Assembly: GCA_032622095.1 (NCBI GenBank)
Contig: CP136068.1
Location: 11,639,729-11,703,728 of the forward strand
Source: Siphonodentalium dalli
Taxonomy: Eukaryota > Mollusca > Scaphopoda > Gadilida > Siphonodentaliidae
Reading direction: 5' to 3'
DNA length: 64,000 nucleotides
Position numbers and translations under genes: made by a program. The notes beneath the pieces were generated by a model that was not told the origin of the DNA, did not search any database, and was given only the letters and a program-made list of their open reading frames with translations. Shown in pieces: positions 30,609-40,499 of the stretch; the first letter of the stretch is position 1; each line of letters starts with the position of its first letter.

Positions 30609-31099
30609 CTGCATTATTATCTAATCCTGTCCTGTTTTATTATACCAGTGTTTCGATTAAAAATTACAGTACTACTAGTAAGACCAATATTTGTGAATAC
30701 AAATACGAATTTCCATTGAATGTGGCTATTAAATTACATGTCTTATACACAAGTTTATAATGAGCCTAACATTCCACAGCGAATGGCACAATGAGTGTTT
30801 ATCAGTCATTATCATTGACTTTTTGTCTCCCTACATGTATATCGTGAATCAGGATTTTACATGCATGGAGTTCAAATTCAGGCTAGTTCTTTAATTTAAT
30901 ATCATAGAGCTATTGATCTAGGAGTAAGCAAAAGAAACAAAAAACAAAAGTCTATGAGTAAGCAACAATAAAAAAAAAAAAAAAAAAAAAATTCATTCAG
31001 CTTTAAGAATGCATGTTTTGTATAGCCCAATTAATTGAGGAATCAAGACAAAATTGTTCAGGACCAGATTAGATGATTATGCAGCATGATCATCCAGTT
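30609..31099. other. Gene-free, 3' side of helicase gene
   Basis: An A-run at 30968-30990 and AT-rich sequence. A possible minus-strand polyadenylation signal (AATAAAA read on the minus strand) lies near 30640. Confidence 0.4.
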
Positions 31100-31919
31100 C
31101 TAGATATTCTCACTTCTACAATTGGAGCAACATTCATCTGATGGACCATCAAAGAGAGTTTGATCAAATCCGAAGTGAGAAACCAAGTGTTTGCGATAGC
31201 AATCATTAGATTGCACAAAGTTTTTCATTTCTTTGGTAAACCCAAGTCGACTAGTCTTAATATCATAATTATTATAGTACATGATAGCATGAGCTTTTTG
31301 ACCAGCTCGACCAGCTCTACCAATCTCTTGTGCATACTTTTCCATTGTTGTTGGAGGTCTAAAATGAATAATTTTGCTAACAGATGGTGCATTCAAACCC
31401 AAACCAAGAGCCACAGTGGCTAATACAACACGTGTAGTGGGATTTTGTGTACATAAGTCCTGTAATGTATGTTCTTTAACATTCTTAGAATAACCTTTAT
31501 GATATTGAGCGAAAACTCTGTTCTGAAAAACATGAGGCTTATCTGAAAGATATATGTCATCACCAAGTAATGCAAACATATATTGAGCACCATGAATAAC
31601 ATGCTCTAATTTATCAGCATATATAATTGTCATAGGGTATTCTGACTTTTGTAGTTTTAAATCTTCAACAATAGGACTAAGAATATCCTCTATTCTTAAA
31701 ACAATCTTTGATGAAGGTAGAGACCGTCTCACATCAATGAAAATATTAGGTCTATCTGGATTGCGTGCAACAGTGATTGATCTTTCAAACTGAAGGGAAT
31801 CCTTTAAACTGGCAACTGTAGAAGCTGTTGCAGTAGCTGTAAGTGCTAAATGACTTGCATCTGGATAGAGTGCTGTTAAGTCTCCCAATTGTGCAAATGC
31901 TCTTCTGAATTCTGGACCC
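31100..31919 (-). CDS. RecQ-like helicase, last exon (helicase C-terminal lobe and zinc module)
   Basis: Minus-strand acceptor TTTTTCAG|G at 31920/31919; the stop is at 31100-31102. The first base completes Trp of the upstream exon's AEW, giving AEWGPEFRRAFAQLG. Motifs in order: HLALTATAT (motif III), NPDRPNIFIDV, TIIYADKLEHV (motif IV region), RVVLATVALGLGLNAPSVSK (motif V), YAQEIGRAGRAGQ with both arginines (motif VI), then a cysteine set C..HFGFD...CCSNC like the RecQ zinc-binding subdomain. It unwinds DNA if whole. There is no HRDC domain after the zinc module, so this is a short RecQ type. The position is convergent with the DUF6589-like gene. Frame and motifs are intact. Confidence 0.92.
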
Positions 31920-32722
31920 CTGAAAAATTGATTCATATGGATTCAATAATTAACGCAACAATCTAGTGAGGTGTAACTGCAATATTTTTTCCTCATTCTC
32001 AGAATTTACGACAACCAATCACCTACTTTTTAAAAATAAAAATGTAGTTTTAATAACAGGTCGTATAAATTTATTCACTATACAATGACAATATTAAACA
32101 TGAAAACCCAGGTTAAAACCCCTAATTTACAATTTCTATGGGGGAAGATTCCAAGTAATTATTTTTTTATTTGCGTCGAAGGACCAAACATTCAAAGCTC
32201 AGAGCTATTCTAAAGATCAATTTTTAAAATCTGTTGATTTTGTCCGCCTCAAAATTTTGTCAGTCTTGCAAAAATTCCATCGGAAATATATACACTGAGG
32301 TGAGCATGTCAACAACACTTTAAATAAAGACACGGAAATATATACAGGCGAGCATGTCAACAACACTTAAAGACAGTTATTAGAGACTATAGCCTATAAT
32401 AGGCATGGTTCTCGGACTATAACTAGCATCTTTCTCTCCGATATCATCAGCTGGTTTATGTATGAGGAATCTTGGACTATGTTACTGCCTAGGAAAACAC
32501 TAATTTGTGTTCTGCTAACAGGACCATTCCAGAGTACGGTTACTAGTAGTACTCTTGTGTGCCAAATAGAAGTGCAGAGTGGATATACTGTAATTTCAGA
32601 TTGGAAATATTCATTAATAATGTAGGGTGGAATAGAAGTATGCGGTCAGGTCTTAATATCCATAAAATTTTGCAAGAATCAAAATATAACATATATGTAT
32701 ACAGCAAATCAGTTGCTTTTAC

Positions 32723-33312
32723 AACGAGAGGCCGATCACGATCGGCAGATGTTAACCCATCCCTTGGCGATAAAAATTTAATATGATCGGATAAATGAGA
32801 GTTTTGGTGTTGAATTATAGAGTATACTGTTATGTACTATTATAGACAAATGTACATAACACAAATTATTGGAATTTATGGTCACTGGCATTTATATAAG
32901 AGAATGCACTGGTACAGGATCTGTAATGCTAAACCGCCACAGCCAGCAAGCCCTTGGGTTAAATGTGTAGGTGTGACCTGGACATGGAATACTTGGGTTA
33001 AGAGAGTCCAATTTAAGTTTACAATAATAATGTGTCCTAGTATACAGATAAGCAACCTCACCACTGACCCATTAATATCAATTATATAGCAGAGCTGTCA
33101 AAAAATCACAGGAATTGTTTATGTTGAACACTGACCTCTATTAAACCAATAACAATTATAATGATATCAGACCATCTGAAGATATAACTCTGCAGCACAG
33201 ATGTCTAAGTCTACTGTTAATATCATGTGATGTTTATTGTTGAATCTTTATTTTAAATTAGATACCATAGCCTTCTTTATCAGATTATTTGCACATTGGC
33301 ATAAGAGACATC
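32723..33312 (+). repeat. 0.59-kb dispersed repeat, copy 2
   Basis: Same orientation and nearly the same length as 10967-11560, with a small insertion near the start (GATCACGATCGGCAGAT) and a ~20-base deletion in the middle. It lies in the helicase intron. Confidence 0.8.
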
Positions 33313-33374
33313 AGAAAATAATATAGCTTTATCAATAGCTAAGTAGTCCAAATGCAATTGGTGAATTGGATTTA

Positions 33375-34078
33375 ATGTTGCTCCAAACAGATTTACCAGT
33401 ACATAACACAAGATTTTGGACCGATTTAATCAAATTTGGTGTGGTGATTCGGGGTACCCTTGGCAGAGTTATAATGGTGTTAGTTTTTCAAAGTTTTTTT
33501 AACTTAAATTTTTTTTTATTTTTTAATTATTTAAAAAAATTAAAGGGACACATTGGAAATCTTTTTATCAACTTGTATCATAATCATCAATATCTAAATG
33601 AAAAAAATGACAATGTCAATGACATTTTTATTATTATTATTATAAAAGTTAAAAATAAAAAAAAATTTAAATCAATTTTTTTTCTCTCAAAAGGGCCATA
33701 ACTCCTTTAAAATAAATCGGATCAAACCCATATTCGAACTAGATCTGTATTTTGGGCTGTGAAACTCACATACCAAATTTGGTTCCAATCAGATAAAAAA
33801 TGTTTGAGTTATGGCAGAATGTGTGAATTCTAAGTCGAAAAAGGGCCATAACTCTGTAACAAAAACTCGGATCAAACCCAAATTCGAACTCGATCTGTAT
33901 TTTGGGCTGATATATCCATATACAAAATTTGGTTCTGATTGGATAGAAAATGTTTGAGTTATCGCATTACACGTGAAGTGTCTACGGACAGACGGACAGA
34001 CGGACGGACGGACGGACGAACGACGAGTTGTCAATCCGGACAACGACACTATGTTTACCATACATGGTATGGGTAAAC
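33375..34078. repeat. Dispersed repeat ending in a GACGGACGG tract and GTTTACCATAC
   Basis: It contains two tandem modules built from AAGGGCCATAACTC, GGATCAAACCCA.ATTCGAACT, GATCTGTATTTTGGGCTG, AAATTTGGTTC and TGTTTGAGTTAT. It ends in seven GACG-type units and TGTTTACCATACATGGTATG, itself a small palindrome. The opposite-strand frame at 33789-34061 is a product of the tract. Confidence 0.7.
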
Positions 34079-34761
34079 ATAAAAATCAGAGTTAGAATGA
34101 TGATTCCAATTTTCATCAATTCCCCAAAAAGAAAGTAGATATCAAGTGGAAGATTTTCAACATTTAACTTGAATAATTATATTTGTAGACTTGAGTATAT
34201 GGACTCTTCTCAATTGATTTGCTTAAAATTGATACATGCACATGAAATGTGAACCTAGTTGTCTACAACTGTGTGCATAATATCTCAAATAAAAAATCCA
34301 ACTTTCTTGCAATTACCATTTGCTATTAAATCAAATTCATAACAGAGCCATCAATTTTTAACAATTGTGCATACCCGAATAAGCATCGTGCAGGGCTGAT
34401 TGTTTTTTTTCATTAAAAATTAATAAACATACAGGTACCTTAATTTGGCACATAAGAGTACTTACAGGTATAGGTTCACCAGGTTGATAAGGTTTTTTTA
34501 AATGGTCAATCAACAGCAGCAGCTTTGATACAATAGGCCAACTGGTTTTAATACAGATATATGTACATGTATAGTATTTTCAGTGGTAAGACTTGTTTTG
34601 ATGCGAGAGGCAGCTAGGCCTACTCATAATTTGTTCAGCCAAATAGAAGTAACTATAAGTAAAACTAAGCTTAAAAAGTTGACTACGGCAAAACAGGGGA
34701 AAGAAATTTCACATGCTCTGTGTGCGGTCAGATAAAATATATGGGTAGTAAGGTTCTGTGT

Positions 34762-35398
34762 TTAAAGGGGTACTGTACACAGAGATAGGCAATTTTTTTA
34801 TTTACTCCCATTGACATAACTTTCAAGTTAGATTGTGTTCGTGTTATATGAGTTTCGTATAAACCTAATTTAGCGACGAAAATATTGATCTTGGAAATAA
34901 AAATATTACGATTTCAAACTACGCGCCATGTTTTTGACCTTCACCGGAGAAAACGCAGGTTGCAGGATGAACCGGAAGTTCAAATGATGCCTGCAATCTC
35001 TTCCATCGAACAATCTCACCCCCTACACATACTTGACGCTTTATGAATCTTGTTTCTTCTCTTTTTTCCAAATTGGTTATAGCGGGACTTCCTTTTGCAT
35101 GTAACATGTTTTGTTCGCAACTCAATAATGTTCGTCATAAACGGCCGTCGATAAAACACACCCAACATGTGAGATTTCAAGAACGGTAACTCATAATGGC
35201 ATAATTCGCCATTTTATGACTCCAGCCATAAATTCATTTATATTAAATAATTCAATTTGACTTTTATGATAGCCTGTTAACCGGAACGTTTTCAGTAGAC
35301 ATCGTCGACTCAAATACGTTATTTTAAAATATAATATTGATATTGGATCGCAATTGTTACCGGGAATTTACTGAAATTGGCATACAGTACCCCTTTAA
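34762..35398. mobile_element. 637-bp TTAA-flanked element (AGGGGTACTG ends)
   Basis: TTAA-AGGGGTACTGTAC at the left and ATACAGTACCCCT-TTAA at the right, piggyBac-like borders. The inner sequence is GC-richer than its surroundings and shows a 69-codon minus-strand frame without recognisable domain. It lies in the helicase intron, 43 bp from the donor of the upstream exon. Confidence 0.85.
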
Positions 35399-35441
35399 GA
35401 CTTTAATATCCAAATATATTTAAAATATTCTAATATATTAC

Positions 35442-35657
35442 CACTCAGCAACCATGTGAACTTCATCCACCACAGTACAGCAAACATTATCTCTGTACAC
35501 AGGACTTCTGAGGATGCCACCAAACAGCCTGCTGTTGATCGCCTCTGGGTGCAAGTACACTATTTTGTAATCGCCACGCCGAATTCTGTCAACAGGGACC
35601 GAAACCTCTAAAAGTGAATCTGAATCAACCGATTCAACCTCACTATCCTCAGTCGTT
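35442..35657 (-). CDS. RecQ-like helicase, upstream exon with DEVH box
   Basis: Minus-strand acceptor TTATTCCAG|A at 35658/35657 and donor TG|GTAATA at 35442/35441. It enters with one base and leaves two, matching the last exon. It encodes an acidic stretch (TTEDSEVESVDSDS), then RIRRGDYKIVYLHPEAINS (motif Ib-like YVSPE region) and CCTVVDEVHMVAEW, the Walker B/DEAH box in its DEVH form followed by the RecQ-type S/A-EW. The Walker A (GxGKS) exon should lie upstream at higher coordinates. I did not find it up to 43.3 kb, so the gene may be truncated or that exon missed. Confidence 0.9.
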
Positions 35658-36710
35658 CTGGAATAAAAAGTGATAAAATATTGAATGCAAGTCTATTATA
35701 TTATATAGATAATGAATAGCTTGGAGTCGACTATGCCAAAATAGTGGTCCTCGAGGAGGAATAGTCCAGTCCACGAGCCGGCGCCGCAGTTTAACTTAAG
35801 TTATAACAAAAATATTCAGGTGTAGGTGTTATGACTTACAATCGAATTATAGGGAGGGAATTAATATTTAATACCATGCATTTGATCTACATCCGCCTCA
35901 GTTCAGCAGTTAAAAATCATGTGCATCAGTTCATTGAGTACAGTTCATGTTTGCTTGTACAACCTATCATTATGATCGGTGCTCATTTATATATTATGCA
36001 CCAATAAAACTCCTGCATTTTGTGTTGATTCTATGAACTGCTGAAATTTGTGTTGCTTGAACTTGCTTCTATGTGTGTATAAATAATAATATGTTGTTTG
36101 TAACTTTATGTTTTTAAAAATACATGTGCTTATTTTATCACACATGTTTTCTTGTGCATATCACTTGTGGATCCAACAAAATAAACACCAGCAAATTGTT
36201 TGGCTTCGGCAATCCTTTGCAATAACCCAGTTTGCTTCAACACATGGCTTCGGCATTACTCATTCCCACCGCCAACTATTCATGAGACAATGTTAGTCAC
36301 TTTCGACAAATTGTAACAAGTGCTGTTATGTTAGTATTTATTAAATACTTAAAGTGTACCTAATATAGTTCATTAGTTTGTGAAAATTTGTATGATTGGC
36401 ACAAAATTATTAGTTTCAGACCAGCACAAACCAATTGGTGCCTGTCATTTTGACAGGTACAGTAAAACCTCTCCAAACCAAAAACCTTCCTTTCAGACCA
36501 GCCCTTCTGTTCAGATTATAGGTGTTCCATTGTTCGGTTTCTAGAAAGTCACACTATGATCGAAATGTATTGAAGTCGTTGTCGAAGCATAACCGTCATT
36601 ATTGATTTATAATTCAAATTTATTCAATAAAGTAAAGTTAATGTCTATAGATATAAAGACAGGAATCAGTGATTAAAAATGTCACTTAAAAATGTTGCAT
36701 CGTTAGTGTA
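35658..36710. other. Gene-free; expected site of missing helicase exons
   Basis: A minus-strand GTAAGT lies near 35833-35840, but the sequence upstream of it has stops in all frames. Nothing else supports an exon. Confidence 0.4.
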
Positions 36711-37309
36711 CAGTGATGCCCTAATTAATTGACTCCATAACCACAGTAGAATTATGGGTAATTTTTCAGAATTTAGTCGGAAATATAGCTTGTTGCCATT
36801 CATCGGAAAGCTCTCAGTGAGCATTGTCAATGACAAGACATTAATTATTTATTATATTATATCGAACATTGGTGACAATTCTCACACAATAACTGTGTCT
36901 GATTTTGTCACATTATTATTACCGTGAATATTGGAAAGCTTTGAACTTCCTTTATTGCACATTTCTTCATTGGGAAAATTGGCCAATAAAATTTCATCCA
37001 ATGAATCGATGAAACTAGATATAGTGATTTTTTACAATAGATAGATTTTATACAATTCTTTCTGATAGAGATATGACAAGCTTGGAAAAAAGAGTCAGTC
37101 AATGACCAGCCGTATCTAGCCCAAATGCAGGCCTTAAGATACGAGAATCACCGAATTGATTCTCGTAATGATTCTCACAAAACTTTTAATTTTCAGAGCT
37201 TTGTTACAAACTTGATATGGCATTTGATTCTTCCAAAATCACTTAGTAACTGTATTTAGAACCCATAATTCTGCTGTGGTTATAGAGTCGATTAATTAGG
37301 GCATTACTG
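36711..37309. mobile_element. Foldback MITE copy 4, split by 0.44 kb
   Basis: The left arm TA|CAGTGATGCCCTAATTAA... runs to the centre GAAAGCTCTCAGTGAG (about 36817). The right arm resumes at 37261 with ACCCATAATTCTGCTG and ends GGCATTACTG|TA. The inner part of the right arm is missing and about 440 bp of unrelated AT-rich sequence takes its place. This is either an insertion with deletion or a longer relative. Confidence 0.75.
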
Positions 37310-37549
37310 TAGTACTAGTAGAATCGTACAATTGCACAATAGTACCGATTAATTAGCAGTTGTTTGTTAGATGACTGCTATGAACTGGATTACAGCAGGT
37401 GTCTGATTAGATAACTGAGATTACAGCGCTGGCATTTTGTTTTTTCATCAATCATTGTGTTGAATTCGACTGCTATTTTTATGACCACTGTATAAACTAA
37501 ACACTATTAATTAACTAAAGGTACATGATGGTACTATTACTAGTGTATT

Positions 37550-37802
37550 CAAGCCTTAAAATAGTGTGCCTGTCATTTGCAGAATGTCCCCAGAGGGTGA
37601 ATTTAGTGATGCTACCCTACATAGCGGGCTAGCATCACCAAATTCACCCTCTGGGAAACTCATTCTGCTGAGGTGTAAGCAGAATGAGGTCCCCAGAGGG
37701 TGAATTTGGTATGCTAGCCCGCTATGCGGGGTAGCATCACTAAATTCACCCTCTGGGGACCTCATTCTGCACATGACAGACACACTATTATTTCAAGGCT
37801 TG
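37550..37802. mobile_element. 253-bp double-hairpin MITE with 8-bp target duplication
   Basis: AGTGTATT lies at 37542-37549 and at 37803-37810. The ends are CAAGCCTT and AAGGCTTG. Inside, the segment CCAGAGGGTGAATTTAGTGA with its complement occurs twice, giving two adjacent hairpins whose loops contain TAGCGGGCTAGC / TAGCCCGCTA. An 8-bp duplication points to a hAT-type transposase acting in trans. Confidence 0.9.
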
Positions 37803-37974
37803 AGTGTATTGTCACAAATAGTTTTAATTGGCCTGTCACAGCGAATGAACCATCATGAAAATGGCCACTCAGAGTTGAATGTACATGACGTTAAGATTTT
37901 GTGAACATCATGCTGAATTAGACTGGTGGTGCTCCCATCCCTAGTAAAAATAAAAGGCTGCGGCAGACCTCTGC

Positions 37975-38330
37975 GCAGCCTCCTCCGCAACCTTCACCGC
38001 AGAGGTCTGCATTTGGAACGCTCTGCGCAACCTTCGCAACCCTCTGCGCAACCTTCGCAACCCTCTGCGCAACCTTCGCAACCCTCTGCGCAACCTTCGC
38101 AGCCCTCTCCGCAACTACATTCGCAGCCTTCGCAACTCTCTCAGCAACCTCTTTCGCAACCTTCGCAGCCCTCCGCACACCTCTTTCGCAACCCTCTCTG
38201 CAATCTTCGCAGCCATCTACACAATTTCACATTCCTTTCTACAACCTTTCCAACCCTCTCTGTAACCTCTTTCACAGCCCTCTCTGCAACCTCTTTCACA
38301 GCCCTGTTCACTACCTATTTTGCAATGGTA
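37975..38330. repeat. GC-rich minisatellite, 21-bp unit
   Basis: About four near-identical tandem copies of CCCTCTGCGCAACCTTCGCAA at 38025-38105, with worn units on both sides out to 38330. Because the unit is a multiple of three, long open frames appear on both strands (Pro/Ser/Gln on +, Ala/Lys/Val on -). Confidence 0.9.
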
Positions 38331-38646
38331 TCAGCAACTTTGTCTGCAACCCTACCTGTGAACCCATTTGTATTAATATGGTAGCTGAGCAACTTGTTCA
38401 CTATGATAGTGGAATCTTTTCTGCAAACAAAAATGGATCACACACATATATGTATACATTGTAATATATTTAGCTCCATATTCTGTTATTTGGATCATTC
38501 TGTGAATCACAATAGTACAAATCACAAAAAATAGATAGATCACAACCAAATTCCACCTAAAATCTCCTGGAATTGACTAGTCAAAAGTTTTCAAGATAAT
38601 ACTATTTAATATTACTGACAGTATATAAATTAAAAAAATTATTCAA

Positions 38647-39573
38647 TTATAAATATCTTTTTATGCTCGCTGCTCCTTGAGAACTTCTAGTTGATTGCCT
38701 TGTTAACCATATGGCTCTGTAATAGTTGGTTTTCCATCTGGCCCATGCAGTTATGGTCTTCATGTAAGCTGTAACACAATATAATTACAATATTTACTTG
38801 CAATTTAGGTTTAACAATTTAAATGAATCATATGTTTGGAAAATTAATTTCATGCCCATGCAATGAACAAAGTTATATAGTTACCCCCCCCCCCCCCACC
38901 CTATCAGCATTTCATGCCAATAAAGAAAGCTAGTTATAATAATCCCCCATCTTTATTTCATGCCACTTATAAACAAAGCTAGTTATATGTTATATACCCC
39001 CATTATTTCATGCCCAATACACAAAGCTAGTTACCCCCCCCCCCCCATAATTTCATGCCCAATAAACAAATCTTTTATTTAGTTAACTATACATACCCCC
39101 TCCCTAATCTTAATTCCACACCCAATAAACAAAGATAGTTAATACCCACCATCATTTCAAGCCAAATAAACAAAGCTAATTGTTTACTTCCCCCCATCAT
39201 CATCCCATGTCCAATTTAAGCTAGTTACCTCCCCCAATCATGTTATGCCCAATAAACAAAACTACATGTAGTTAACTGCCCCCCCCCCCCCATCTTCATC
39301 ATCATTTCATGCCCAAAGCTATAGAGTTATCCCACCATCATACTTTCATGCTCAATAAAAACAAAGCTAGGTACACCCCCCCCCCCCCCCCCACATCATC
39401 ATCATTTTATGCACAATAAACAAAGCTAGTTATAATTAAGTCTTCAGCAGTTCAATAGTATGCTTACCAGTTTCTGGAATCCACTGGCCTGCAGCTCTAT
39501 ATATTCTCTGAATGATTACTTCCAACTGATTTTTAATAGTTTTTTTTTCAGTTTTAGAAAATAGTTTATCCAT
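38647..39573 (-). CDS. Small two-exon gene of unknown function (75 codons)
   Basis: Exon a 39468-39573 starts at ATG (minus strand 39573) and ends ACTG|GTAAGC. Exon b 38647-38768 follows acceptor GTTACAG|CT. The phase fits (G+CT = Ala36) and the stop is TAA at 38647. The product begins MDKLFSKTEKKTIKNQLEVI and continues through QWIPET and ITAWARWKTNYYRAIWLTRQ to a Ser/Ala-rich basic end. It is basic and probably helical, with no family I recognise. A possible acceptor TTGCAG|GC sits two bases before the ATG, so a 5' exon is likely, perhaps from the divergent promoter at 43.3-43.6 kb. Exon order and position do not fit the helicase. Confidence 0.5.
38880..39430. repeat. C-run minisatellite inside the small gene's intron
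   Basis: About nine or ten units of 45-70 bp, each a run of C (5 to 18) followed by ATCATCATTTCATGCCCAAT and AAACAAAGCTAGTTA. It fills most of the intron 38769-39467. Confidence 0.85.
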
Positions 39574-40164
39574 GCCTGCAAGCTCAGTTATCTTGAAATA
39601 TTAATACAGTCCAAGCTATCAGTCTCCAAAGTTATAGAATGTAACATTTCACAAATCCTAGACAGAACATTATGAACAAAGAGAATATACCAGAAACAGT
39701 TTAAATTCAAAATTACAATAACATAGGAAGTTAGGAACACATGTTGTCTGAGCCAGTCAGTGGATTAAATTACAAAAGTATTTATAGAAATGGCTGCTGA
39801 TAATTAAACCTCTTCTCTATAGGATCACAGCACTGTGTGTGTTTACAATCTTATGTCAAAGATTTATGAAAGTCCTGGGTTTTCCTGTGACTGGGAATTT
39901 ATTAATTCTAATCTTTTCCTAGTCAAGGAGTAGGAATTTATAATAATTTAGATTTTTTTTTGTTGGAATTTTTTTTTTTGGTAGGTCTGTTGGGTAAGAC
40001 ACATACATTTTTTTGTTTGGGCTTAAAACATTCCTCTAACATCCTCATACAGAGCACTATGTGAATGTATATCTTAAATGGAAATTTTGAAATTGAAATG
40101 TTTCGACTTAGAATATTTTTCTTGTAACAATCGACTTAGAAATATTCTGCCATTGGGAAATGTG

Positions 40165-40460
40165 GACTCGCTACCTTCGCAACCCTCGACTTAGACTATT
40201 TCTGATTATTTCCTTCCTGCTGACTTGTCCGCAACCCTCGCAGCCTTGTACGCAACCTTCGCAGCCTTGTACGCAACCTTCGCAGCCTTGTTTGCAACCT
40301 TCGCAACCCTCGACTTAGAATATTTCTGATTATTTCATTCCTGCTGCCTTGTTCGCAGCCTTCGCAACCCTCTTCGCATCCTTTGCAACCTTCTTCGCAT
40401 GCTTCGCAACCCTCTTTGCAACCTTCGCAACCTTTGCAGCCTTCGCAAGGGTTGCGCAGA
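40165..40460. repeat. GC-rich minisatellite, second array
   Basis: CGCAACCTTCGCAGCCTTGTA-type units, with a longer unit (CCCTCGACTTAGA.TATTTCTGATTATTT) present twice. It is related in sequence and strand to the array at 37975-38330. Confidence 0.85.
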
Positions 40461-40499
40461 GGTCTGCGGCAACCCCCTATTTTTACTAGGGATATGTAC

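Larger units (their letters stand above)
37938..40494. mobile_element. 2.56-kb element with inverted ends, two minisatellites and a small gene
   Basis: The left end ATCCCTAGTAAAAATA and a GCGGCAGACCTCTGCGC block are mirrored at the right end (GCGCAGAGGTCTGCGGC then TATTTTTACTAGGGAT). Just inside each end lies a GC-rich minisatellite of CTTCGCAACC units (37975-38330; 40165-40460), in the same orientation at both sides. The centre holds a two-exon minus-strand open reading frame and a C-run minisatellite. I cannot assign the element to a known class. Confidence 0.7.

Noticed and set aside
33789-34061. 90-codon minus-strand frame with a Ser/Val/Pro/Arg run
   Set aside because: The run is the translated GACGGACGG tract of a dispersed repeat.
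37918-38384. Long open frames on both strands over the 38-kb minisatellite (Pro/Ser/Gln-rich and Ala/Lys/Val-rich)
   Set aside because: The 21-bp unit is a multiple of three, so frames stay open on both strands by construction; there is no start context or domain.
38647-39573. Joining the small two-exon gene to the helicase as its 5' part
   Set aside because: The second small exon ends in a stop with no usable donor before it, and the sequence has none of the RecQ N-terminal motifs.
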